DNA from: an uncultured Roseobacter sp.
GTDB taxonomy: Bacteria; Pseudomonadota; Alphaproteobacteria; Rhodobacterales; Rhodobacteraceae
Direction of reading: 5' to 3'
DNA: 64,000 nucleotides
NCBI RefSeq assembly: GCF_947495275.1
Contig: NZ_CANLYL010000002.1
Location: forward strand, 434,001-498,000
Of the stretch, positions 54,887-63,944 are shown one piece after another. The notes below the pieces were generated by a model that was not told where the DNA came from, did not search any database, and saw only the letters and a list, made by a program, of their open reading frames with translations. Position 1 is the stretch's first letter; each line of letters starts with the position of its first letter. A program made the translations under genes and the position numbers.

Positions 54887-55972
54887 ATGAGCGATATCAA
54901 GGCCGAATTCCTGTTGCCGACGCAAGAGCTGCGCAACGATATTCCTTTTTTTACCAAAGTGTTGGGTATGCGCATGGATATGATTTATCCTGCTGATGAT
55001 CCGACCGTGGCAGTGTTTTCCGGACATGGTCTGAGGATACGCGTGGATAAGGCTGCCGAGACAACGCCCGGCCATATTCGGATACTTACCGAAACGCCCG
55101 AAACCTTTGCGGATGGCAAGAGGCAACTGACCGCGCCCAATGGCACAACTGTTGATATTCTGCCGATGCATGAGCCGCTTGTGATGCCCGAAACTGTCCA
55201 TAGTTTTGTTGTGAGGCGTCTCGCGGATCAGGCGCCATGGATCATTGGCCGCGCGGGCATGCATTATCGTGATCTGATACCCGACAGGCTGGGCGGGTCC
55301 ATCATTGCCAGTCATATCCGCATTCCCGATGGGGGCCCGGTACCGGATATGGTGCATTACCACACAGTCGGGTTCCAGTTGATCTTTTGTTACAAGGGGT
55401 GGGTTGATCTGGTCTATGAAGATCAGGGAGAGCCGTTTCGTCTGCATGCAGGAAATTGCGTGATCCAGCCACCGCAGATACGCCACCGCGTTCTCTTTGC
55501 CTCCGAAAATATCGAAGTGATCGAGATCGGCGTTCCGGCAGAACATGTCACGACCATCGATCACGAGATGGATTTGCCCAATGGCCCTGCCGATCCGGGC
55601 CGGGAATTCAGCGGCCAGCGCTTTGTGCATCATAAGGCGGAAGAGGCGATTTGGGCGCCGTTTCGCGTGCCCGGATATCAAAGCCGCGACACGACGATCG
55701 CGGAGCACACCGCCAATGTCGCCGGCGTGCATGTGGTGCGTCGCGGCGACAACGATCCCGGCTGGACACGGCATAACAGCGACATTCTTTTCACCTTCGT
55801 GATGGAAGGCCGCATGGTTCTGGAAGGCGAAGGTCGCGATCCTTACCCGTTGGCGCCGGGAGACGCTTTTGTGATCCCGCCGGGTATGCGGGTGCGTTAT
55901 TCTGATCCCTCTGAGGATGTCGAACTGCTCGAAATCTCTTTGCCGGGTGTTTTCGAAACCATCAATGGTTGA
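54887..55972 (+). CDS. VOC-cupin fusion protein
   Basis: 361 residues from the second of two adjacent ATGs, six bases after GAGGA; longer frames upstream lack coding character. Residues 1-115 look like a glyoxalase/VOC domain (FLLPTQELRNDIPFFTKVLGMRMDMIYPADDPTVAVFSGHGLRIRV). Two cupin domains follow: the first with DMVHYHTVGFQLIFCYKGWVDLVYEDQG and IQPPQIRHRV, the second with LFTFVMEGRMVLEGEGRDPYPLAPGDAFVIPPG. Metal-binding His are seen in the first cupin and are fewer in the second. Enzymatic role unknown. Confidence 0.8.
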   Translation: MSDIKAEFLLPTQELRNDIPFFTKVLGMRMDMIYPADDPTVAVFSGHGLRIRVDKAAETTPGHIRILTETPETFADGKRQLTAPNGTTVDILPMHEPLVMPETVHSFVVRRLADQAPWIIGRAGMHYRDLIPDRLGGSIIASHIRIPDGGPVPDMVHYHTVGFQLIFCYKGWVDLVYEDQGEPFRLHAGNCVIQPPQIRHRVLFASENIEVIEIGVPAEHVTTIDHEMDLPNGPADPGREFSGQRFVHHKAEEAIWAPFRVPGYQSRDTTIAEHTANVAGVHVVRRGDNDPGWTRHNSDILFTFVMEGRMVLEGEGRDPYPLAPGDAFVIPPGMRVRYSDPSEDVELLEISLPGVFETING

Positions 55973-56056
55973 CGTCAGATATGTGGTCTGTGCTCTTGCA
56001 TTGAAGCGCGCCAGCAGACACGCTGTCGTTTGACAACGATGTTGAAAGGCTCGCCC

Positions 56057-56446
56057 ATGTCGCTCAAAGAGGCCGCAACCGCTGTACGCGAAAACGCGCA
56101 CGCGCCTTATTCGAATTTCAAAGTAGGGGCCGCCATAAGGGGGGCGTCGGGCAAGATTTACGCCGGGTGCAACGTGGAAAACGTGGCTTATCCAGAAGGC
56201 ACCTGTGCCGAGGCCGGTGCAATCGCCGCCATGGTTGCGGCTGGAGAGACCAGATTGATCGAGGCCTATGTGATCGCGGGATCACCAACGCCGGTAACGC
56301 CATGCGGTGGGTGTCGCCAGAAACTTGCTGAATTTGCCGATGGCGATGTGCGCGTGACCCTGGCGACGACTGGCGGGATTGAGCAGATCACCACGATCGC
56401 CGAGCTTCTTCCCGGTGTTTTCAATGCCGGCCACATGGCCTCATGA
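56057..56446 (+). CDS. cdd: Cytidine deaminase
   Basis: 129 residues from the ATG at 56057 with AAAGG upstream. The zinc site is intact: CAEAGAIAAM carries the first Cys and the catalytic Glu, and TPCGGCRQKLAEF provides the other two Cys. It deaminates cytidine and deoxycytidine. The stop overlaps the deoA start by four bases (ATGA), and the gene opens the cdd-deoA-deoB-upp run. Confidence 0.95.
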   Translation: MSLKEAATAVRENAHAPYSNFKVGAAIRGASGKIYAGCNVENVAYPEGTCAEAGAIAAMVAAGETRLIEAYVIAGSPTPVTPCGGCRQKLAEFADGDVRVTLATTGGIEQITTIAELLPGVFNAGHMAS

Positions 56447-57759
56447 GTGCGCCGAACGCCCGTAGTGTGTTGGCCCGGCTACGACATGGAAAGCCTTTGC
56501 CGACATCGGATTTGCAGTGGCTTGCCCAGGGTCTTGCGGATGGGTCCATAAGCGATGCCCAGGCGGGCGCCTTTGCCATGGGTATTTGCGTAAGGGGTCT
56601 TGACGAAGAATCGCGTGTGGCGCTGACGCTTGCCATGCGTGACAGTGGAGATGTTTTGCGCTGGGATCTGGGCGGACCGGTGCTGGACAAGCATTCGACG
56701 GGCGGGGTGGGCGATTGTGTTTCACTCGTTCTGGCACCTGCTCTGGCGGCTTGCGGCGCATATGTTCCGATGATTTCAGGGCGCGGGCTGGGACATACCG
56801 GCGGTACATTGGACAAGATGGAGGCGATCCCCGGGGTTGCCACGCAGCTCGAAGAGGAACACTTCCGCGCGGTTGTGGCCCAGGCTGGCTGCGCCATCGT
56901 TGGTGCCAGTGCTGATATCGCGCCTGCGGACAAACGGTTCTATGCGGTGCGTGACGTGACATCGACCGTCGATAGTCTGGACCTGATCACCGCGTCGATC
57001 CTTTCCAAAAAGCTTGCAGGGGGATTGGACGGGTTGGTGCTTGATGTGAAGGTCGGCAGCGGTGCGTTCATGAAAGACATGGATGCCGCACGCAGCCTCG
57101 CGCGATCATTGGTCGATACCGCCAATGCCGCGGGATGCAAGACCACGGCCGTGATCAGCGACATGAACCAACCGCTGGCATCCAGCCTGGGGAACGCACT
57201 TGAAGTGGCGGAGGTCATGCAGGTCTTGACTGGCCAATCGCGGGGGCCTCTCGTGGAAATTTCCGCGGCTCTGGGCGGTGTTCTGCTGGCAAATGCAGGC
57301 CTTGCAGAGGATGTTCAGGCGGGGGCGGACGCAATCTCGGAAGCGATACACTCCGGTCAGGCCGCGGAGCGCTTTGGCAAGATGATCGCCGCGATGGGGG
57401 GGCCGGTTCATTTCGTTGACAACTGGTCGCGCTTCCTGCCCGAGGCCACGGTGATCCGGGAAGTGACTGCGCCAAAGGCCGGATATGTCACTGAAATTGA
57501 TGGTGAAGCGCTCGGGATGACCGTGGTCGCCCTGGGCGGAGGGCGCGTGGTGGAAAGCGATGCGATTGACCCGTCCGTTGGTCTTGGGCAAGTTGTGCGT
57601 CTTGGAACAAAGGTTATGCGTGGTCAGCCGCTGGCTGTCGTGCATGCCGCCAGATCGGACGCGGCAGAGCGGGCGATAGCTGCTGTTCGCGCAGCGATCT
57701 GGATCGCGCCGGAACCCCATGCGGAATCCCCTGATCTGGTCAAGGAAAGGGTCGGCTGA
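56443..57759 (+). CDS. deoA: Thymidine phosphorylase
   Basis: 438 residues, the usual length. Family blocks: DKHSTGGVGDCVSLVLAPALAACGAYVPMISGRGLGHTGGTLDKMEAIPG, DIAPADKRFYAVRDVTSTVDSLDLITASILSKKLAGGLDGLVLDVKVGSGAFM. It phosphorolyses thymidine and deoxyuridine to base and deoxyribose 1-phosphate. Its stop and the deoB start share one base (TGATG), so the two are translationally coupled. Confidence 0.96.
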   Translation: MSAPNARSVLARLRHGKPLPTSDLQWLAQGLADGSISDAQAGAFAMGICVRGLDEESRVALTLAMRDSGDVLRWDLGGPVLDKHSTGGVGDCVSLVLAPALAACGAYVPMISGRGLGHTGGTLDKMEAIPGVATQLEEEHFRAVVAQAGCAIVGASADIAPADKRFYAVRDVTSTVDSLDLITASILSKKLAGGLDGLVLDVKVGSGAFMKDMDAARSLARSLVDTANAAGCKTTAVISDMNQPLASSLGNALEVAEVMQVLTGQSRGPLVEISAALGGVLLANAGLAEDVQAGADAISEAIHSGQAAERFGKMIAAMGGPVHFVDNWSRFLPEATVIREVTAPKAGYVTEIDGEALGMTVVALGGGRVVESDAIDPSVGLGQVVRLGTKVMRGQPLAVVHAARSDAAERAIAAVRAAIWIAPEPHAESPDLVKERVG

Positions 57760-58952
57760 TGGCACGCGCGTTTCTTGTGGTGATGGATTCGGTCGGGATT
57801 GGTGGGGCCCCGGATGCCCACACGTTTTTCAATGGTGATATTCCTGATGAAGGCGCCAATACGATTTGTCATATCGCTCGTGCCTGTGCGCAGGGAACCG
57901 CCTTGGAGGCCCGTCTTGGCCCACTCATGATCCCCAACCTTGATCGGCTAGGACTGGGGCGGGCTGTTCAACTGGCCAGTGGGAACCTAGCACTCGGTCT
58001 GGGGCAGGAGCCCAGAGGTACCTGGGGGGTCGCCACCGAAGTGTCGAGAGGTAAAGATACCCCCTCGGGTCATTGGGAACTGGCAGGTGTGCCGGTCCCG
58101 TGGGATTGGCACTATTTCCCCAACGCTGAAAGGGCTTTTCCGGAAGACCTCGTGGCCAGAACCTGCGAGCTTGCCGGGACAACCGGTATTCTCGGAAATT
58201 GTCATGCCTCGGGAACATCAATCATCAGGGGCTTTGGTGAAGAACACATGCGAACCGGGCAACCGATTTGCTATACCTCAGCGGACTCCGTTTTCCAGAT
58301 TGCCGCGCATGAAGAAACCTTTGGATTGGAAAAGCTGCTGGCACTCTGTGAGGCGCTGGCCCCGACACTGCACAAGATGAAGGTTGGGCGGGTCATCGCC
58401 AGACCGTTTCTGGGGACCGAGGCGGAGGGTTATTACCGGACCTCAAACCGCCGGGATTTTGCGATATCCCCCCCCAAACCAGTTTTGACCAATTGGGTGC
58501 AGGACGCCGGTCGCCGGGTGTACGCGGTCGGAAAGATTGGCGATATTTTTTCGATGGAGGGCATTGATGAAGTGCGCAAGGGGCCCGATGCGACATTGAT
58601 GCGGCACTTGGGCGATCTTGTAGAGACGGCAGAGGATGGCAGCCTGACATTCGCTAATTTTGTCGAATTCGACAGCCTTTACGGACATCGGCGCGATGTC
58701 TCGGGATACGCCCGGGCGCTGGAGTGGTTTGATGAGGAAATTGGAGCGGTGATCGACGCTCTTCGATCCGGGGACATGCTGCTGTTGACTGCAGATCACG
58801 GCAACGATCCGACATGGGTCGGAACAGATCACACGCGAGAAAGAGTGCCGGTTCTGATCGCGGGTGTTGGGACCCAGGCACTTGGGCAAATCGGGTTTAC
58901 AGATGTCGCCGAGATTGTTGCGCGCCATCTGGGGATCGAGCCGCCTTCCTGA
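57759..58952 (+). CDS. deoB: Phosphopentomutase
   Basis: 397 residues. An alkaline-phosphatase-superfamily metalloenzyme with VVMDSVGIGGAPDAHTF near the start, GKDTPSGHWELAG, FANFVEFDSLYGHRRDVSGYARALEWFD and LLTADHGNDPTWVGTDHTRERVPVL near the end, which carry the manganese ligands. It converts (deoxy)ribose 1-phosphate from deoA and deoD into the 5-phosphate for central metabolism. Confidence 0.96.
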   Translation: MARAFLVVMDSVGIGGAPDAHTFFNGDIPDEGANTICHIARACAQGTALEARLGPLMIPNLDRLGLGRAVQLASGNLALGLGQEPRGTWGVATEVSRGKDTPSGHWELAGVPVPWDWHYFPNAERAFPEDLVARTCELAGTTGILGNCHASGTSIIRGFGEEHMRTGQPICYTSADSVFQIAAHEETFGLEKLLALCEALAPTLHKMKVGRVIARPFLGTEAEGYYRTSNRRDFAISPPKPVLTNWVQDAGRRVYAVGKIGDIFSMEGIDEVRKGPDATLMRHLGDLVETAEDGSLTFANFVEFDSLYGHRRDVSGYARALEWFDEEIGAVIDALRSGDMLLLTADHGNDPTWVGTDHTRERVPVLIAGVGTQALGQIGFTDVAEIVARHLGIEPPS

Positions 58953-58983
58953 CCGAACGCTCCGTGGCTTTTTTCCTGTCCAT

Positions 58984-59011
58984 GCGCGCCTCGGGTTGCG
59001 GCCCGGCGCGC
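58984..59011 (+). other. GC-rich hairpin between deoB and upp
   Basis: GCGCGC and GCGCGC, with inner CGGG and CCCG, pair around a six-base loop with a two-base bulge on the left arm. No T-run follows, so it is probably not a terminator; it may shape expression of upp within the operon. Confidence 0.35.
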
Positions 59012-59051
59012 TTCGGGGCTAAAGGGTGTGACGAAAAAAAAGAGGTGCCCC

Positions 59052-59684
59052 ATGAGCGATCATGTAACAGTTGTCGACCACCCGCTGGTCCAGCATAAAC
59101 TTACGATCATGCGGGACCAGAAGACCCCGACTGCCGTTTTTCGTCAATTGCTGCGCGAAATCAGCCAACTGCTGGCCTATGAGGTGACCCGCGGCTTGCC
59201 CATGACCACCAAACGCATTGAAACGCCCATGCAGGCAATGGATGCGCCCACGCTTTCGGGCAAGAAACTCGCGCTGATTTCGATCTTGCGCGCAGGCAAT
59301 GGGCTGCTGGACGGCGTGCTGGAATTGATCCCGTCCGCACGCGTTGGCTTTGTCGGTCTTTATCGCGATGAAGAGACCCTGCAACCGGTACAATATTACT
59401 TCAAAGTGCCCGAAGCGTTGGAGGATCGTCTGGTCATTGCTGTGGACCCGATGCTGGCGACGGGCAATTCGTCGGTGGCCGCCATTGATTTGCTGAAAAA
59501 GGCCGGTGCAACCAATATCCGATTCTTATGCCTTCTGGCCGCGCCCGAAGGTATCAAGCGCATGGCGCAGGCCCATCCGGATGTTCCGATCGTGACAGCG
59601 GCGGTGGATGAAAAACTTAATGATATCGGATATATAGTGCCGGGCCTTGGGGATGCGGGCGACCGTATGTTCGGCACGAAATAG
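59052..59684 (+). CDS. upp: Uracil phosphoribosyltransferase
   Basis: 210 residues from the ATG at 59052, preceded by AGAGGT. The family blocks are [81 protein letters not shown], and the PRPP site [16 protein letters not shown]. It converts uracil and PRPP to UMP, completing pyrimidine salvage after cdd and deoA. It is 99 bases downstream of deoB. Confidence 0.96.
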   Translation: MSDHVTVVDHPLVQHKLTIMRDQKTPTAVFRQLLREISQLLAYEVTRGLPMTTKRIETPMQAMDAPTLSGKKLALISILRAGNGLLDGVLELIPSARVGFVGLYRDEETLQPVQYYFKVPEALEDRLVIAVDPMLATGNSSVAAIDLLKKAGATNIRFLCLLAAPEGIKRMAQAHPDVPIVTAAVDEKLNDIGYIVPGLGDAGDRMFGTK

Positions 59685-59776
59685 ATCGACAGCGACGAGC
59701 CGTAAATCGCCGCCGCTTTAGCTTGCCTTGTTCGCCATATTCGGGCATCGTCCCCCTATATCTTGTGGGGGCAATG

Positions 59777-60403
59777 ATGAGAATTACCAGAATTATCGCG
59801 ATTTCCGGCCTTGCTTTGGCGATGGTGACGGGTGGTTTTGAAGTTAATGCCCAAAGCGCCACCATTGCACCACGTGAATTTCCGCCGGTCAGTTATACGG
59901 GCAGACAATATGTCGACAGTACCGGTTGTGCCTTTATCCGAGCGGGGATTGACGACGCTGTTCAATGGGTGCCGCGTGTGACGCGGGATCGCAAATTGAT
60001 CTGTGGTATGAAGCCGACATTTGAGGTGCGCGTGGCAACGCCGCAGCCTGCTACTCAAGAAGTTGTGGTCATCGGAGAAGATTCGATGCCGGTTGCGGTA
60101 TCAAAAAGTAAAACGCGCACAAAGCGCGTTGTCCCTGCCCGCCGTGCAGAACCGAGCCTCGCAGGCACGGTCGTCACGCCTGAGAACGCGGCGTCCAAGG
60201 GCGTTTCCCAGACCGCCCGCGTGCTGCCAAGACATGTGTATGAAGAGCGGTTGAACACACTGAATGTTGCCGTGCCGAAGGGGTATCGCACCGTTTGGCA
60301 GGATGATCGTCTTAACCCTCGGCGCGCCGAACAGACCCTTGCCGGACGTGCCCGCATGCATCAGATCTGGACAAAAACCGCGCCGCGCAGGTTGGTTGAC
60401 TAA
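59777..60403 (+). CDS. Hypothetical exported protein
   Basis: 208 residues from the second of two adjacent ATGs; GGGGG lies just upstream. A signal peptide of about 25 residues ends EVNAQ. A conserved-looking block PPVSYTGRQYVDSTGCAFIRAGIDDAVQWVPRVTRDRKLICGMKPTF (two Cys) is followed by a low-complexity basic region and a C-terminal segment rich in Arg. I have seen this N-terminal block in Rhodobacterales proteins of unknown function, but cannot name a family. The last four bases overlap the convergent gene. Confidence 0.75.
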   Translation: MRITRIIAISGLALAMVTGGFEVNAQSATIAPREFPPVSYTGRQYVDSTGCAFIRAGIDDAVQWVPRVTRDRKLICGMKPTFEVRVATPQPATQEVVVIGEDSMPVAVSKSKTRTKRVVPARRAEPSLAGTVVTPENAASKGVSQTARVLPRHVYEERLNTLNVAVPKGYRTVWQDDRLNPRRAEQTLAGRARMHQIWTKTAPRRLVD

Positions 60404-61413
60404 CCACCACAAATGTTTTGAAGCCGCAGCCAATCGGCATCGCTGAGGAGAGACTTTGGCGACCCGCCTGTCATCGGATCTGCCTCGATCAGCGGCAAAA
60501 CCGTTTCTCCGGTGATATCTCTGGCATAGGCATAGGGCGTGCTGCGCAGTTCGGCCATGGCAAAGACGGGCAACAACCCTTCGGGTGATGGCGGGTTGGA
60601 TTTCTGCGTCAGCAGGAATTCAGCATAGCTGTCGAGAAGCTCGCCGTTGATCTTGCCGGTTGTCAGTAACTGAAAACTGGCCCAGGTACCGCTGACGTCC
60701 AGCAATTGGCGTAGCGGATCATTTGCGCGGGACAGGCTTTGTTCGACCATGGCGTATCCGGCGATCACATCCGGTTCTTCGAAATCTTCGACCAGACTTC
60801 TGTTCAGAAGGATATATCCGCCGGGCAAATGCAAACTTGTCATCACGGTTCCGGGCAGCAGCACCAGTTTGTCAGCGCCCAGCCGCGCGCGCATGGTGCT
60901 CAGCGCACGCACCCCCGCAGGCTCCGAGCAGCTTGCCCCTGTCATGCGCTCGATCCGCGAGAGCAGCGCTTTGCCGATTTCGGCGCGTTTGACCGATGGC
61001 ACAACCGACAGCGTATGGTTGATGAGTGCTTGCGGTACCCAAAAAACGGCGACCGCGAGAACCGCCGCGATGGAAAGTGTCATGCCCAGCCAGCGCAATC
61101 GTCCTGGTTTGGGGCGTGCCCGTTCAACAGCGCGCCGCAGTTTTTCAATCGCATCTATCATCTGCGCTTCACCCGTGCCGAGTTCGAGGGTCTCGTTCGG
61201 ATCACCGTCGGGGTAGAAAATAGCGGGACGTTTCCCGGGATTGGCGCGCTGGACAGCCGCAAGCGACCAATGGGTGATGGCTCGGTCCTGCATATCCGAA
61301 ATGATCAGGGTTGCATCACCAATGGAGACGATCACCTCACGCCGCTGATCATCCGGCGACAGGCGCCAGAGTCCACTGGCTTCAAGCCGGGCGTATTTCT
61401 TGAGGGCCGTCAT
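60400..61413 (-). CDS. Membrane protein with a degenerate M48 peptidase-like domain
   Basis: 337 residues. Residues 1-105 form a cytoplasmic domain, a membrane segment lies at about 107-127, and a periplasmic domain follows. Residues 196-225 read LPGGYILLNRSLVEDF then EPDVIAGYAMVEQ, the same order as the M48 block L-P-G-G-x-I-x2-N-x-G-L ... A-x2-L-A-HE-x2-H, but the zinc motif HExxH is replaced by VEQSL, keeping only the Glu. It is likely a catalytically dead relative, or a different fold with chance resemblance. Confidence 0.7.
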   Translation of the reverse strand: MTALKKYARLEASGLWRLSPDDQRREVIVSIGDATLIISDMQDRAITHWSLAAVQRANPGKRPAIFYPDGDPNETLELGTGEAQMIDAIEKLRRAVERARPKPGRLRWLGMTLSIAAVLAVAVFWVPQALINHTLSVVPSVKRAEIGKALLSRIERMTGASCSEPAGVRALSTMRARLGADKLVLLPGTVMTSLHLPGGYILLNRSLVEDFEEPDVIAGYAMVEQSLSRANDPLRQLLDVSGTWASFQLLTTGKINGELLDSYAEFLLTQKSNPPSPEGLLPVFAMAELRSTPYAYARDITGETVLPLIEADPMTGGSPKSLLSDADWLRLQNICGG

Positions 61414-61515
61414 GGCGGGTGCTGCTGCTGCTCAATTTCTTCTTTGGCGCAGTCTACCACCTGACCGCGCCGGAGCAATGGGGTGCGGCATGTCGGAGCA
61501 CCGCCGGGTTTCGAA

Positions 61516-63147
61516 TTACCCCATGTCTTTTGCGCGTTTTCTCAGTTCAAATTTCTGGATCTTGCCCGTGGAGGTTTTGGGCAATTCATCGAATACCACG
61601 TATTTGGGAGCTTTGAACCCGGCCAGCGTCTGACGGGCAAAGGCGATCAACGCTGCGGCGTCACCGGTGGCGCCCGGCTTTAGCTCAACAAATGCGCAAG
61701 GCACTTCACCCCATTTTTCATCCGGCTTTGCAACCACGGCAGCCAGCAGAACATCTTCATGGCCCATCAAAACCCCCTCGACCTCAACCGACGAGATGTT
61801 TTCGCCCCCGGATATTATGATGTCCTTGGCGCGATCCGCGATCTGCATGTATCCATCGCTATGTTGCAGGGCGATATCACCGGAATGGAAGTACCCACCC
61901 TGAAAGGCATCGGCTGTGGCTTTTGAATTCTTGTAGTATCCCTTCATGACCGAATTGCCGCGGATCATGATCTCGCCCTGCGTGCTGGCGTCCATGGGAA
62001 TCTGATGCATGTCAGTGTCCATGACGGTGATGTCTTCCATCATCGGAAAGGCCACGCCCTGACGGGCTTTGACCGCCGCGCGATCAGGTTTGTCCAGCCC
62101 ATCCCAATCCGCGCCGCGCCACAGGCATTCGGTGACATGACCATAAGTTTCAGTAAGCCCGTAGACCTGTGTGACATTGAACCCCAGCGCTTCGATCTTG
62201 CTGAGCGTCGCCGGGGCAGGGGGCGCGCCTGCCGTAAAAACCTCAACCACATGGCTGAAGTTGCGCCGATCTTGCGCAGGCGCATTGACCAGCATGTTGA
62301 GCACGATGGGCGCACCCCCCAAATGGGTCACCCCCTGCTCTGCGATCGCGTCATAGATCGCAGGTGCCGTGATGTCGCGGCAACAGACGATCGTGCCACC
62401 GATCAGGGGCATCATCCAGGTGTGGTTCCACCCATTGCAATGGAAAAGCGGCACAATTGTCAGGTAGATTGGGTGCAGGACCATGCGCCAGCTCACGACT
62501 GTCCCCATGGTCATCAAATAAGCGCCCCGGTGATGATAGACGACACCTTTGGGGCGCCCGGTCGTGCCCGAGGTGTAGTTGAGCGCGAGGCTTTCCCACT
62601 CATCCTCCGGCATGATCCAGTCGAAATTCGGATCGGCCCCCGCGAGCAAATCCTCGTAGACCTTGTGCTTGCCAGAGGCCGGGTAGCCGGCAGCTTCATC
62701 AGGCACTTCAACAAGGATTGGTGGCGGGCCGTCCATCCTGTCGCACGCCGCTTCGGCCAATTCCAGGAACTGGCTGTCGACCATGACAATTTTCGCCTCG
62801 CCGTGATCGAAGATGTAGCTCACGGTATCTACATCAAGCCGCGTGTTGATCGTGTTCAGAACCGCACCACATGCGGGCACGCCGAAATGGGCTTCGGCCT
62901 GTGCGGTGACATTCGGAATAAGCGTGGCCACAACGTCGCCGGGATTGACGCCGAGCGTTGTCAGCGCGGATGCCAACCGCGTGCAGCGTTCATGGTACTG
63001 TGCATAAGTTGCGCGATGATCTGCATAAATCAGGGCGGTGTGATCCGCAAAGACATGGGCGGCACGACGCAGATGCGAGAGCGGTGTCAGTGGCACATAG
63101 TTCGCAGCACATTTCTCGAGCCCCGTTTCATCCCTCATCCAACCCAT
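61516..63147 (-). CDS. AMP-dependent acyl-CoA synthetase
   Basis: 543 residues from the ATG at 63147; a 40-residue longer frame lacks family similarity. The AMP-binding motif is LALNYTSGTTGRPKGVVYHHRGAY, followed by VTQVYGLTETYG, the hinge ADRAKDIIISGGENISSVEVE, and the C-terminal lysine in LPKTSTGKIQKFELR. It is in the medium/long-chain fatty acyl-CoA or 3-methylmercaptopropionate-CoA (DmdB) ligase group; the sequence alone does not decide the acid. Confidence 0.9.
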   Translation of the reverse strand: MGWMRDETGLEKCAANYVPLTPLSHLRRAAHVFADHTALIYADHRATYAQYHERCTRLASALTTLGVNPGDVVATLIPNVTAQAEAHFGVPACGAVLNTINTRLDVDTVSYIFDHGEAKIVMVDSQFLELAEAACDRMDGPPPILVEVPDEAAGYPASGKHKVYEDLLAGADPNFDWIMPEDEWESLALNYTSGTTGRPKGVVYHHRGAYLMTMGTVVSWRMVLHPIYLTIVPLFHCNGWNHTWMMPLIGGTIVCCRDITAPAIYDAIAEQGVTHLGGAPIVLNMLVNAPAQDRRNFSHVVEVFTAGAPPAPATLSKIEALGFNVTQVYGLTETYGHVTECLWRGADWDGLDKPDRAAVKARQGVAFPMMEDITVMDTDMHQIPMDASTQGEIMIRGNSVMKGYYKNSKATADAFQGGYFHSGDIALQHSDGYMQIADRAKDIIISGGENISSVEVEGVLMGHEDVLLAAVVAKPDEKWGEVPCAFVELKPGATGDAAALIAFARQTLAGFKAPKYVVFDELPKTSTGKIQKFELRKRAKDMG

Positions 63148-63287
63148 GTTGTTTCCCTCCCGGTCTCTTTTTTGTAGTTTAGGCGCAACGCGGCTTCTAC
63201 GATATGGGTTTTGCGACATTTGAAAAGTGAATTGTCTTACATTTGGATCGCGCGTCGGGTCCCACAATACAACAGGGGGGTTGGTGG

Positions 63288-63944
63288 ATGATCATCTCTC
63301 GTGGTCGCAACTTTGTCTTTGTCCATATCCCCAAGACGGGCGGAACTTCCCTGGCGTTGGCACTTGAAGCACGCGCGATGAAGGATGATCTGCTGATCGG
63401 GGACACGCCAAAAGCCCGTAAACGAAAACGAAAGCTGGAAGGGCTGCGCCCAAGGGGTCGGCTTTGGAAGCACTCGACCCTGGCCGATATCGACGGCATT
63501 CTGGCGCCCGGGGATTTGGCGGAGATGTTTATCTTCACTCTGGTGCGCAATCCCTGGGACCGGCTGGTCAGCTACTATCATTGGCTCAGGGAACAGAGCT
63601 TCGATCATCCGAGTGTCGAAATCGCCAGATCAACAACGTTTGACGCCTTTCTACGCTCGGAGCCTGTTCAATCCAGTTTGCGGAATGCACCGGCAAGTCA
63701 CTATATGCGGGATGTAACCGGTGTCGAACGCTGCAATGCATTTGTCCGTCTGGAGAGATTTGAACAGGACGCGGCGCGTCTTGAGACGCATCTGGGGTTT
63801 GCGCTGTCACTGCCGCATATCAACCGATCAAAGCGCAATACGGACTACCGGGAATACTATGACGCCGAAACGCGCGCCCTTGTGGCCGACGTCTGTGCGG
63901 AAGACATCGCCCGTTTCGACTACCGCTTTGAACCGGACGAGTGA
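63288..63944 (+). CDS. Sulfotransferase family protein
   Basis: 218 residues from the ATG at 63288 with a GG-rich ribosome site (GGGGGG). The PAPS 5-phosphosulfate loop is FVHIPKTGGTSLALAL near the N-terminus, and the 3-phosphate site is LVRNPWDRLVSYYHWLRE. Proteins of this family add sulfate to carbohydrates or other acceptors; similar genes are common in Roseobacter genomes beside surface polysaccharide loci. The acceptor is unknown. It diverges from the acyl-CoA synthetase with 140 bases between starts. Confidence 0.85.
   Translation: MIISRGRNFVFVHIPKTGGTSLALALEARAMKDDLLIGDTPKARKRKRKLEGLRPRGRLWKHSTLADIDGILAPGDLAEMFIFTLVRNPWDRLVSYYHWLREQSFDHPSVEIARSTTFDAFLRSEPVQSSLRNAPASHYMRDVTGVERCNAFVRLERFEQDAARLETHLGFALSLPHINRSKRNTDYREYYDAETRALVADVCAEDIARFDYRFEPDE

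Noticed and set aside
54740-56101. Open frame of 453 codons on the minus strand opposite the VOC-cupin gene
   Set aside because: Antisense; the plus-strand frame has recognisable VOC and cupin blocks and a ribosome site, the minus frame has none.
62005-63177. Open frame of 390 codons on the plus strand opposite the acyl-CoA synthetase
   Set aside because: Antisense shadow; the minus-strand gene has all AMP-binding motifs.
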